Source of the DNA: Cercis canadensis
Lineage: Eukaryota > Streptophyta > Magnoliopsida > Fabales > Fabaceae
Length of the DNA: 64,000 bases
Assembly: GCA_003255065.1 (NCBI GenBank)
Contig: QAOA01000583.1
Span: 9,954 to 73,953, forward strand
Direction of reading: 5' to 3'
The translations under genes were made by a program, and so were the position numbers. Numbering within the stretch: position 1 is the first letter of the stretch; each line of letters starts with the position of its first letter. The notes beneath the pieces are model-generated. The model had not been told where the DNA came from and searched no databases. It saw nothing but the letters and a program-made list of their open reading frames with translations. Below are positions 9,675-20,037 of this stretch, in pieces.

Positions 9675-12515
9675 TGATATTCAAGCAGGAGTTCGATTCA
9701 ATTGTTCAATCACTTTGAATTCACTTTGCTTAATGATTTTCAAAAACTCACAAGCCTCTGCTTCAGATATATTTTCCTTGCGCTTATCGCATTTGACCCC
9801 TACGGGTTCCTCCATTATTCTTTCATCTTGCTTATCCCTCTTTGCAATATTTTCTTCTGCTTTCTTCTTCCCTCTACCTTGCCCTTCTATTTCCTTCAAC
9901 CGTCGTTCCTCCAACTTTTCAGGGGTATAACAATGACCACTTCGGGTCATCCCACTAACTCCAAATATGTTTGTGATAGCTGAGGATAATTGAGAGCTAG
10001 ATGAGGCCTTAAACTGGTCCACAAAGGAGTTGCCTTCAAGAATTTGAGAGTCATATTTCCATGGCACAACTTTTGTATTCTTGTAAGGAAAAGGATTTGG
10101 CACTTGGATTGTAATAGGTTTCGGCTTGTAAGAGTGTTCAAGAGGAGCTTCTGGGCCAATCTTCTTAGTATAATGAAGCACTAATGGTTTTGGAGTATTG
10201 ATGGATAGCTCGCCAATGGGTAAGGTATCTACAGAGGCTTGAGTTCCTATGAATACCTGATCTTTTTGACTTGGCGAGAATATCGATTTCTCAACCACAT
10301 CCACCCAATTACTCTCAAGTTCACAACTTACTTGAATTAGTTGTTTGTCCATTAGGCTTTGAAGGGTATCTTTGAAACCAACGCAATTTTCAATAGAATG
10401 CCCAATTGCCCTTCCATGAAATTTACACATATTCCTTCCATAATTTTCGCATTGTTGATCTGATTGGGTTTGCAGCACGCCAGCTTTTGACAGAGCCTCA
10501 AATATTGTATTCATTGATGTTGTAATCTCATTCACCCTCTTTTTGTTGTATTGTTTTGTACTGTCTTCAACAGCATTCACTCCGGGATTCCCATGATTAG
10601 GCAAAAGATTTTGATGTATGTTGGGAGCCCCTTCCTTAAAGTTTAACCATTTAGCATTTATCAGAGATTGAACTTTGTTTTTTAGGGCTATACATCTTTC
10701 CGTAGAATAACCAATAGCTCCTCCATGATAATCACATCGCGCATTTGGATCATACCCTCTTGGGAATGGTGGTCCTTATGGCGTCCATGGGCATTGAGCT
10801 GCTAAGTTGTTTTGGATAAGATGGGGTAGCAATTCAGCGTATGTCATGGGGATTGAGTCATATTGGATTAGCTTTCTCTCTTGACCATCTTGAGTTCTCT
10901 TTTGATAGGCATTTGAGTTTTGAGGTAGAGGTTGATTCATCTGCTGTGGTATCACTTGAGGTGTTTGGTGCTGATAAGGAGAAGATGCACGATAGAGTGA
11001 TGGAGTTGGGTAAGGCTGAGGGTGCGGAGCTTGAGATGCATTTGCTATATGTGGGTAAGGCACAAATTGTGGTTGAAAGTGGTGAGCAAACGTGGGTGAA
11101 TGATTAGGTCTCCCATACATAGGTCCTTTTCCTTGTCCTTCCTCATACGTTGCAGCATGAACTTCACTTTCTTTCTTTTTAAACGGTAGAGATTTCTTCA
11201 GATTGGTAGCTCCTATTGAATTAGGATTTTCAGTTATTTTTCCACTTTTAACTCCATTTTCGATCCTTTCACCAATAGTAACAACATCAGAGAAGTTGTT
11301 AGAAGCACTTCCTATCATTCGATCGAAGAAAGGAGATTGAAGAGTATTCATGAACATAGCCACCATCTCCTTATTAGACAATGGGGGATCCACTTGAGCA
11401 GCAATTTCTCGCCATTTTTGAGCATATTCTTTGAATGTCTCAGTGGCTTTCTTTTCCATATTTTGCAATTGCATCCTATCTGGAGCCATGTCAATATTAT
11501 ATTTATATTGTCCCAAAAATGCATCTGCCAAGTCTTTTCAACACCGTACTCGAGCTCGGTCCAAATGTGTATACCATAGTGCGGCTGCCCCAGTTAGGCT
11601 ATCTTGGAAGAAATGGATTAGCAATTTATCATCATGTGCACAAGATGCCATCTTTCGACAGTACATGGTCAAATGACTTTTTGGACATGCGGTTCCATTG
11701 TACTTACTGAAATCTGGCACTTTGAATTTAGGAGGGATGATAACATTCGAGACAAGACAAAGCTCAGTTGCGTCCACAACACCATAAGCATTAGTCCCTT
11801 CGATGGTTCGCAATCGTTCTTCTAAGACTTCAAGTTTTCCCTTGCTCATTGATTCTGCTTTTGGCTCATCTGGGCCAGGGATATCAATTGGATTCATCGG
11901 ACCTTCGCCAGTAGGTCTCTGAAAGCAAACTTGTGGTGCTGAATATGGGTATGAATACCCAGTTGGTTGCATGTATATGGTAGTAGGGACAGGGGGAAGA
12001 TGAGCATTTGATTGCACGGGCATCGCATCATGAGGATTTACGATATGTGACTGCGATGAATTTTGCCCCTGAATGGGATTAAATCCAAATGGAAAAGTAT
12101 TTGATGACATATTTATGTCATGGGGATTAACGGTTTGCTGTTGTGAAGGATTTTGTGTTGGATTAGGCGTGAAGCCATAAGGAAATATGTTTGGAGGGAT
12201 TGATGTGTTAACATCATGAGGGTTATTGAGAGGATTTTGCACAAGAACAGGCTTTAAGTCGCTTGACCCAGCTAATGGCAGTATATTAGGGTTAAAGACT
12301 TGCTGTTGTGCAGGGTCATGAAAAGGACCAAAACCCGGTGGGTAAGGAGGTGTATCTTGTCCTTGCTCTGGGTTGTTATTTGAAGGATTCCCTTCTTGTT
12401 GTTTTCCGCGACCGGAAGGTGTAAGAATACTCAAGATTTGAGTCAACTTATCTTTCAGCTCATTGATGTCTTTCTGCATTTCTTCTTGGACTTTGACTTG
12501 CTCTTGTTCATCCAT
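9675..12515 (-). pseudogene. Ogre unit 1 Gag
   Basis: The frame begins with MDEQEQVKVQEEMQKDI, a short predicted coiled coil, followed by a long Pro/Gln/Asn-rich region, the retrotransposon Gag core (ALWYTHLDRARV near 11545, continuing at 11531) and two zinc-knuckle-like motifs of the form C-x2-H-x5-H-x4-C. It is interrupted by in-frame stops near 11535 (Trp to TGA), 10775 (Gln to TAA) and 9678 (CGA to TGA); the pieces between lie in one frame. Gag would form the particle that packages the RNA. The corresponding Gag in unit C is uninterrupted. Confidence 0.87.
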
Positions 12516-12819
12516 GACCTTCGATTGTGATCGAGTTCTATAACGAGGTCTTGGAAGTAAAAGTGATTTTTCGTTCGCAATGTTGTTATACCTTAATCAA
12601 TTTAGGCGAACAATGAGTATAAAATGTAAAATATAGTATGCAAAGAACAACTCAGATGTAATGCATTTATGCAGAGAAAAGTTTAAACATGACTTAAATG
12701 TGCGAGAGATATTGCCAAAAACATTCATTCCATTCTAAATCAGTAAAGAAACACTAATGGTGAAACTTTCATATTACAAAAACAAACTACTCTTAAAGCC
12801 ATAATCCTTCTCATCTCTC

Positions 12820-13456
12820 TCAATAAAATTTTCCAATGTACTTGAGGTCTTTCTTGACATTGAGTAAGAACTTTTGCACTTCACTTGGTGGCATTTGTGC
12901 TTCAATCTCATGTGCTTCATCTGCTCTATCCCGAGCCCTCTCAGCGACCGTCCTAACTTCTTGAAGAAGATTAGCAGCTTGTTGCTCAGCCAATTGACAT
13001 TTATCCTCCCAATGCCAGCTTGTGTGGCGCCAGTGTTCAAGTTCTCCTTCTAAAACAGCTTTTTCTTATCTCAATACATTAGAAGTTGCACGACTACCCT
13101 GCAATTGTGCACTCAAAGTTTGAATGTCCCTTTGCTGAGCTAAGTTAAGGTCTCTAGATTCGCCCAGTTGGTCATCTGTCAACACAATTCTTTCTTCAAA
13201 TGTTAGACACCTCTCTTTCAGCTTTTCTATCTCAGTGTCCTTTTGCTTAGCATTCTCCTCTGATTCGTGTACTGTTCTTTCAATCTTGGCCATTTTATTA
13301 GCCCACATTTGCCTTTCGACAGTTATCTTTCTCTTTTCTGATACAAGCAAGGCTTCCCTCCTTTGAAATTGTCGGCATGCCATTTCATATCTTGCTTCAG
13401 CTTCCACTTCGTAATCAATAGGTTCGTCAAACATATGACTTGGAGGTTGAGGAATC
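12820..13456 (-). pseudogene. Ogre unit 1 ORF1, C-terminal fragment
   Basis: This matches the coiled-coil C-terminal third of the ORF1 protein of unit C, with a stop near 13063 where CAA has become TAA. Similarity ends at about 13456 within the sequence for the hinge before the coiled coil; the N-terminal two thirds are gone and LTR sequence follows. The open frame at 12774-13040 is in another frame and is not the gene. Confidence 0.8.
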
Positions 13457-14253
13457 TCTGTTTCTCTTTCTAAAAATGAGTTTCTTTCTCTCTGAAATTT
13501 TTCCCTCTATTTCGGTTCCCCTTTGTCTAAATTAACTTCCATTATGCTTAACCTATGATTGCATGCATATATCGAAAAATTTAATTTCTAGGTTTTTACT
13601 CTCTTTAACAAATTAGGGGTTTGGGGACTTTTCTCTAATTTGGTATTTTTGCTCTGTGTAGTGCTTAATCAACCAGAAAAATAAAATATTTACACAACAA
13701 AAAGAGGCAAGATAGTGCTAGTACCTGAGATGAAAATTTTGGAGATGAAAATCTTGCTTATTGGTTGTTTGGTGTTTTCGGTATTTTACTCTCTGTTTGT
13801 TGCTTGCCTCTTGTTCTCCAACGATGTCTGTATATTATACTGTGTTACGTGTATTGCCTATTTCCTCTTTCTGTTCACTCTTCTCTTTGTGTATCTTTTG
13901 GTCTCTGCTTGTGTTTCTTTTTTCTCTATTTTTGTTTCAGAATTTTCTGGTCCCCCTGTCTGTGTATTGTGAGGCTTTTTATAGCCAAAGGTTTGAGCAA
14001 GTTGTCTGGTTAACTCCTAATGTAGTTTTCCTTGTTTCATGCTGCAAATGGGGACTGTAGGATGGGCGGCCGGACTGGTGAATGACACTTCGCCGAAAGC
14101 AAATTGCCGCCCAAAAGTCAGAAACGCAGAGATATCAATTTTGCTCTTTTTTTTTTAATTTATTGTTATTAATAATGATATTTTTTTTGGTATTTTATTA
14201 TTATTATTATTATTATTTCATTTATTTCTTATTACAAAATTTTGGTATCAACA
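13457..14253 (-). mobile_element. Ogre LTR fragment shared by unit C (3') and unit 1 (5')
   Basis: On the minus strand the sequence starts TGTTGATACC directly after a polypurine tract, as expected for the first bases of a 3' LTR. It continues with AT-rich U3, a GC-rich stretch near 14090, a TATA box and a long A/G-rich leader, and then runs into ORF1 of unit 1 without the usual LTR end or primer-binding site. A recombination or deletion between LTR and ORF1 is the simplest reading. A diverged relative of this LTR lies at 57540-58053. Confidence 0.7.
13976..13983 (-). promoter_or_regulatory. TATA box of the Ogre LTR
   Basis: The minus-strand TATAAAAA lies in GGCTATAAAAAGCC, about 270 bp into the LTR, and is followed by an A/G-rich leader. 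This is the only clear core-promoter motif in the LTR fragment and probably marks the U3/R side of the element's promoter. Confidence 0.6.
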
Positions 14254-14266
14254 GCTGCCCCCCTTT
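14254..14266 (-). other. Polypurine tract of Ogre unit C
   Basis: The minus-strand purine run AAAGGGGGGCAGC ends one base before the LTR start TGTTGATACC. It is the expected primer for plus-strand cDNA synthesis and fixes the 3' end of the internal region of unit C. Confidence 0.7.
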
Positions 14267-14469
14267 GCTTGTCTATTTATATACAAATAACGAGCAAAGG
14301 AATTGATCCAAAATTTGTGCTAGGCATGAAATGAAAATTTCGTGGAAATGAAAACAAGTATTTACACAAGCTAAGCATGACTATATATTAGTCGTAAAAA
14401 TTGAAATAAGACCTATATAGGTTAAACTTGATTCAAACATAATGGATTCGATTTAATAACAAGAAAAAT

Positions 14470-15335
14470 TAAACAAATGACCTAGGGTATCCGGGCTTGA
14501 CCCAACCAAGGTGGATTCGATTTAACAGCAAGAAAATTAAACAAATGACCAAGGGTATCCGGGCTCGACCCAACCAAGTTGAATTCGATTTAACAACAGG
14601 AAAAATAATAATGACCCAGGGTATCCGGGCTCGACCCAACCAAGTTGAATTCGATTTAACAACAGGAAAAATAATAATGACCCAGGGTATCCAGGCTCGA
14701 CCCAACCAAATTGGATTCGATTTAACAACAGGAAAAATAATAATGACCCAGGGTATCTGGGCTCGACCCAACCAAATTGGATTCGATTTAACAACAGAAA
14801 AAATAATAATGACCCAGGGTATCCAGGCTCGACCCAGCCAAACTGGATTCGATTTAACAACAAGAAAAATAAAACAAATGACCCAGGGTATCCGGGCTCG
14901 ACCCAACCAAGCTGGATTCGATTTAACAACAGGAAAAATAATAATGACCCAGGGTATCCGGGCTCGACCCAACCAAATTGGATTCGATTTAACAACAGGA
15001 AAAATAATAATGACCCAGGGTATCTGGGCTCGACCCAGCCAAACTGGATTCGATTTAACAGCAAGAAAATTAAACAAATGACCCAGGGTATCCGGGCTCG
15101 ACCCAACCAAGCTGGATTCGATTTAACAACAGGAAAAATAATAATGACCCAGGGTATCCGGGCTCGACCCAACCAAATTGGATTCGATTTAACAACGAGA
15201 AAAAATAAACAAATGACCCAGGGTATCCAGGCTCGACCCAGCCAAACTGGATTCGATTTAACAACAGAAAAAATAATAATGACCCAGGGTATCCAGGCTC
15301 GACCCAGCCAAACTGGATTCGATTTAACAGCATGA
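14470..15335 (-). repeat. 66-bp minisatellite in the 3' UTR of unit C (about 13 copies)
   Basis: The word ATGACCCAGGGTATC recurs every 66 bp (for example 14611, 14677, 14743). Two linker types alternate irregularly: one with AATAATA and one with ATTAAACAA before the word. Because 66 is a multiple of three and the unit lacks stops in several frames, long repetitive open frames appear on both strands (14469-15110, 14497-15081, 14537-15172); they have no start context or family match and I do not treat them as genes. Confidence 0.9.
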
Positions 15336-15340
15336 AATTA

Positions 15341-16353
15341 AACAACGAGAAAGATAAATGAGTGATAGAGATAATACGCAATGCATGTTCCATGTATGTC
15401 AATTTACATGTTAAATTTGAAAAATATTTTGGCATTCAAAAAATTTCCTTTTTACTTCTTTGACCTCGGAAGACTGGTTCAAACAATGTCGAGGATGAAC
15501 AACAACAAAATCTTAATCGTTGGTAAAAAGATGAAGCCTACTCCCAAATCCATGTCTTTCCTTTATGAGACAAAGTGATAATCAACAGTATTACTCTTGA
15601 GATAACTCATCTTCTGCAAGGTCAGTCTTTTGCTCAACTGATATATGCTTAGAAATTCGATGTGTTCCCTACAAGCTCTTGAATTTCACATACTTAATTC
15701 TTGATACGTTTAGCTAAAGTTAACACATGTTTCATATTTCAGTATATAATCATCATGAGAAAGCATATTCAATTAGCAAAATGGGTTTCAATCAGGTGAA
15801 AATAATCATAGATTAAATGGGAAAAGATTAAACATTCATATGGAAAAAGGCACAATAACGACATTGTGAAATCAATGACGAAAGAAGGTAGGATAAGATT
15901 TCCAGCTCTTCCGGTGATAACTTTTAAGATGAATAATGACAGCTGCCCCAGTATATGATTCTGAAAAACCCCTATAATTGGCTCTTCTAAATATCATTTG
16001 ACCTCTTTTGCATACTTGACCATTTCTTTAAATTTCTCATTCCTGTGAAAACTTCCACCATATTTAATGCCTGTGCTACTCCCTTTGACCTTGACTTTTG
16101 GTTCCATCTTTCTTTCAAATTTTCCACTTACCAAGTCACTTTATGTCATTTTTTAGCTCTAATTTTTGCCTCGGTTGCTTTTTCAGGTTTTCAACCAAAC
16201 GAGCCCTTTCCCTTTTTGGAACCCTAACTTTTGCCTAGGTGACCTTTTCAAGTTTTCAACCTAGCAGGTTAATTATTCTTTTTTGGAAGGAAAGCAAAAT
16301 GGCATAAAGTAACTTTTCATTGATTGAACGAAAGAAAATACAAGCATGCCCTT
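15341..16353 (-). other. 3' untranslated region of Ogre unit C
   Basis: No gene is visible. The sequence lies between the integrase stop and the minisatellite and is matched almost base for base by 28061-29053 in unit D, with small indels. It holds AT-rich sequence and short pyrimidine runs. Confidence 0.7.
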
Positions 16354-18261
16354 TTATGCATAGTACTTTTTTACTACATCTGAATTTACAGGACGTGGTA
16401 ATTCCTCTCCATCCATCTTAGCAAGGATCAATGCTCCCCCAGAGAAAGCTTGTTTTACCACATAAGGTCCTTCATAGTTTGGAGTCCATTTCCCACGATG
16501 ATCCTTTTGAATTGGTAAGATCTTTTTCAATACTAAATCTCCTTCTTGAAATTGACGTGGTCGCACTTTCTTGGCGTGAGCCCTCATCATCCTCCTTTGA
16601 TAGAGTTGGCCATGACATAGCGCAACTAGTCTTTTTCCTTCAATGAGGTTTAATTGATCATATCGTGCCCGTGTCCACTCGGCTTCTTCTAATTCTGCCT
16701 CCATAATCACTCTTAATGAGGGTATTTCTACCTCAATTGGAAGCACAGCTTCCATCCCGTAAACTAGTGAAAAAGGAGTTGCCCCTGTAGAAGTGCGGAC
16801 TGACGTGCGATAGCCATGAAGAGCAAAAGGAAGCATATCATGCCAATCCTTGTATGATACGGTCATCTTTCCGACGATTTTCTTGATATTTTTGTTGGCT
16901 GCCTCAACCGCCCCATTCATTCTCGGGCGATATGGGGATGAATTATAATGTCTTATCTTAAATCTTTCACATAGTTCCGTCATCAACTTGCTGTTCAAAT
17001 TCATCGCATTATTCGTAATGATCCTCTCAGGAATACCGTAACGACAAATTAATTCCTTTTTGATGAATTTTAGCACCACTCCTTTTGTTACATGAGCATA
17101 AGAAGCAGCTTCAACCCATTTTGTGAAGTAATCAATTGCAACCAGGATGAAGCGATGCCCATTCGAGGCTTTTGGTTCGATCGGGCCTATAACATCCATG
17201 CCCCACATTGAGAATGGCCATGGTGCCGATAAGACATTTAGAGGTATAGGTGGTGTATGGATCCTATCAGCATATATTTGACATTTGTGGCATTTTCTCA
17301 CATGATTAATGCAATCAGATTCCATTGTCAACCAATAATACCCTGCCCTTAATATCTTTCTTGCCATGGCATGCCCATTTGCATGTGTTCCACAAATACC
17401 CTCATGCACATCTTCAATTATCCTTTTTGCCTCTGGTATATCAACACATCTCAGAAGCACTGTATCATAATTTCTTTTGTATAACACATCCTCATTTAGG
17501 AAGAAACCCATTGCTAACCTCCTTATGGTTCTTTTGTCATTTTCTGAAGCACTAGGTGGGTATTCCCTGCTTTTAATGAAAGATTTAATATCTTGATACC
17601 ATGGTTTCCCGTCAGGCTTTTCTTCCATCGTTAAGCAGTATGTTGGGCAATCTTGCCTAGTCATCTTTATAAGCGGCATCTCTTTATCATTATCGATCTT
17701 GAACATTGAGGATAGGGTTGCCAGCGCATCGGCCAACTGATTATCTTCTCGAGGGATATGACAAAAGGTGATCTCCTCAAATTGTCCAGACAACTCTTTT
17801 ATGTAGTCACGATACGGGATCAATTTGGAGTCTCGAGTCTCCCACTCCCCTTTCAGTTGATGGATCACCAAAGCTGAATCTCCATATACTTCTAAAATTC
17901 TTGCTTTTGATTCTATCGCTGCTTGTATTCCCATAGTGCATGCTTCATACTCGGCTATATTATTTGTGCAGTCAAAACATAGCCTAGCGGTAATTGGGAT
18001 AAGCTTCTCTTCAGGAGAGATTAGCACAGCGCCGATTCTATGCCCTAAAGCATTGGAGGCTCCATCAAATAGCAAAGTCCATTTCTCGCCTCTTGAAGTC
18101 TCTTTATCTTTGAATAATGCCATTATATCCTCATCTGGAAAATCACATTGCATCGACCCGTATGTTTCTACTGGTTGATTAGCTAAGAAGTCGGCCAATG
18201 CGCTTCCTTTTATCGCTTTTTGGGTGACATAAATGATGTCGTATTCAGATAAAAGAACTTG
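16354..18261 (-). CDS. Ogre unit C RNase H-integrase part of Pol
   Basis: The frame is open for more than 630 codons. It holds RNase H (LLFDGASNALGHRIGAV with the catalytic Asp, AEYEACTMGIQAA with the Glu, VYGDSALVIHQL with the second Asp), the integrase zinc finger (HANGHAMARKIL, CHKCQIYADRIH), the integrase core (MDVIGPIEP, the NNAMNLNS region, then VEAANKNIKKI) and a C-terminal domain ending near PVNSDVVKKYYA. At the second acidic position the residue reads Asn-Asn where unit 1 has Asp-Asn (TTDNAMN), so the catalytic Asp may be lost. RNase H removes the RNA strand and integrase inserts the cDNA. Upstream it is cut off by a TGA at 18262 that replaces a Trp codon. Confidence 0.85.
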   Translation of the reverse strand, partial: QVLLSEYDIIYVTQKAIKGSALADFLANQPVETYGSMQCDFPDEDIMALFKDKETSRGEKWTLLFDGASNALGHRIGAVLISPEEKLIPITARLCFDCTNNIAEYEACTMGIQAAIESKARILEVYGDSALVIHQLKGEWETRDSKLIPYRDYIKELSGQFEEITFCHIPREDNQLADALATLSSMFKIDNDKEMPLIKMTRQDCPTYCLTMEEKPDGKPWYQDIKSFIKSREYPPSASENDKRTIRRLAMGFFLNEDVLYKRNYDTVLLRCVDIPEAKRIIEDVHEGICGTHANGHAMARKILRAGYYWLTMESDCINHVRKCHKCQIYADRIHTPPIPLNVLSAPWPFSMWGMDVIGPIEPKASNGHRFILVAIDYFTKWVEAASYAHVTKGVVLKFIKKELICRYGIPERIITNNAMNLNSKLMTELCERFKIRHYNSSPYRPRMNGAVEAANKNIKKIVGKMTVSYKDWHDMLPFALHGYRTSVRTSTGATPFSLVYGMEAVLPIEVEIPSLRVIMEAELEEAEWTRARYDQLNLIEGKRLVALCHGQLYQRRMMRAHAKKVRPRQFQEGDLVLKKILPIQKDHRGKWTPNYEGPYVVKQAFSGGALILAKMDGEELPRPVNSDVVKKYYA

Positions 18262-19801
18262 TCATCGTGCGATTCTTCCTGTGAGAGCTGGTTTCTTAAA
18301 AATGTATTTGATTGGATCCATTTTAGATACCAACCAAGTTGTATAATACAACATATATTGTCGCAAACGATGAGCCGCCTAAGCCAGAGCACAACATGTG
18401 CGTTCTAACAATGAGTATTTGGCCTCATAATTCGTGAACTTTTTGCTCAAGTAGTAAATGGCATGTTCTTTTCTCCCAAATTCATCATGTTGTCCCAGTA
18501 CACAACCCATTGATCCTTCCAGCACTGTTGGATACATAATGAGAGGCCTTCCTGGTATTGGTAGGACTAGAATCGATGGTTCTTGCAAGTATTGTTTGAT
18601 TTTCTCAAATGCCTTTTGACAATCTTCATTCCATTTGGAAGTTTGATTTTTGCGCAGCAATTTGAACAGGGGTTCACATGTGGCAGTTAACTGAGATATA
18701 AATTTTGCAATGTAATTTAATCTTCCTAAGAATCCTCGAACCTCTTTCTCCGTACGAGGAGCTGACATTTCTAAGATTGCTCGAACTTTATCAGGATCTA
18801 CTTCTATCCCTTTTTGACTAACCACAAACCCCAAGAGCTTTCCAGATCTTACACCAAATGTGCATTTAGCTGGATTCAAACGAAGTCGATAGTTTCTCAA
18901 TCGATTAAAGAGCTTTTGTAAGTTAACAATATGGTCTTCTTCTGTCTCAGATTTTGCAATCATGTCATCGACATACACTTCTATTTCTTTGTGCATCATG
19001 TCATGAAATAAGGTTACCATAGCCCTTTGATATGTTGCCCCAACATTTTTCAAACCGAATGGCATTACTTTATAACAGAAAGTACCCCATAGAGTGGTGA
19101 AAGTTGTCTTTTTCATGTCTTCTGGAGCCATCTTTATTTGATTATAGCCTGAGAAACCATCCATAAAAGAGAAAATATAATGTCTAGCCGTGCTATCCAC
19201 AAGTACATCAATATGTGGTAGTGGAAAGTCATCCTTAGGGCTAGCTCTATTCAAATCTCGATAATCGACACACATACGAACTTTTCCATCTTTTTTCGGA
19301 ACTGGAACGATATTAGCGATCTATTCAGGATATTTTGCTACTGCGAGGAAACCAGCATCAAATTGCTTTTTAACTTCTTCTCTAATCTTTAAAGACATTT
19401 CGGGTTTCATTCGCCTTAGTTTTTGTTTGACAGGCAAACATTCTGGTTTTAATGGTAGCTTATGGACGACAATATCCGTATCAAGCCCAGGCATATCTTG
19501 ATAAGACCATGCAAACACATCGGTGTAATCATGAAGGAGTTTAATCATCTTTTTGCGTTCAATCTCCCTTATTGAGGTGCCAATCTTGACTTCTCTTTTT
19601 TCATCTTCAATCACAAGATTAATCACTTCTATTGACTCTTCATGAGGTTCAATTTCTTCATCCTCTTGTTCCACTAATCTTAGAAGTTCAGAGGAAGGCT
19701 CATATTCTTCTTCTTTATCATTCTCAGCACAATTAATGAGGTGTTCAAAATCATAAAGTGAGATGGTAACCATATCATCTTCAAGTTTATCACTTTTAGA
19801 T
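18262..19801 (-). pseudogene. Ogre unit C reverse transcriptase (second exon of pol)
   Basis: The RT domain follows the intron acceptor at 19802. It shows the acidic linker, VRMCVDYRDLNRASPKDD, FSFMDGFSGYNQI, the YVDDM box near 18960 and the LGFVVSQKG motif. Three stops break it, near 19321, 18376 and 18262, each where the sister copies have a Trp codon (TGG to TAG or TGA). Otherwise the frame is continuous with RNase H-integrase, so this is a recently silenced pol. Confidence 0.88.
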
Positions 19802-20037
19802 CTGCAATGATTCAAAATAAATTGATAGCAATGAATGAACAAGAATAAAAGGCTAATTTATGGAACAATGAAATTAGGAGATTAAGAAAATGAAGAGAAC
19901 AAATGATGATGTTTTGTTAACTGAAACATGCATTTATTATATGAAGAAAAAATACTGAAACATAAACATGAAGCCCATTTTACAAATCTTATCCTAAGGC
20001 CTTGGGCAGAGCAATAGGGCTAGTATCGTAAAATTAC
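19802..20037 (-). other. Ogre pro-RT intron, unit C
   Basis: The minus-strand donor GTAATT is at 20037 and the acceptor ATTGCAG ends at 19802 (236 bp). The unspliced frame reads a TAA inside the donor, so an unspliced RNA gives Gag-protease only, while splicing keeps the frame open into RT. Regulation of the Gag to Pol ratio by partial splicing is known for Ogre and is inferred here. Confidence 0.82.

Larger units (their letters stand above)
2366..13456 (-). mobile_element. Ogre-type Ty3-gypsy element, unit 1 (truncated and interrupted)
   Basis: Read on the minus strand, this unit holds the 3' part of ORF1 (12820-13456), gag (9675-12515), protease (8588-9674), the pro-RT intron (4614-4849), RT (3191-4613), an RNase H remnant and part of integrase (2366-2960). 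The two halves, 2366-4879 and 8588-13456, abut in the same place of the protease C-terminus once the insertion 4880-8587 is ignored. The sequence GAAAC is present on both sides of that insertion. The 3' end is cut by the LTR at 2365 and the 5' end by the LTR fragment at 13457. Unit 1 has more substitutions and stops than units C and D, so it looks like the oldest of the three. Confidence 0.85.

Noticed and set aside
12774..13040. Minus-strand open frame of 88 codons
   Set aside because: It overlaps the ORF1 coiled-coil coding region in a different frame; the same shadow appears at 24249-24515.
14469..15172. Long open frames on both strands (WVEPGYPGSLLFF-type and ARPNQIGFDLTTGK-type repeats)
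   Set aside because: They arise because the 66-bp minisatellite has a period divisible by three and few stops. There is no start context, codon bias or family match. The same holds for the frames at 26491-28123.
14470..15335. A CRISPR-like array
   Set aside because: Repeats are contiguous 66-bp monomers without unique spacers, in plant retrotransposon sequence.
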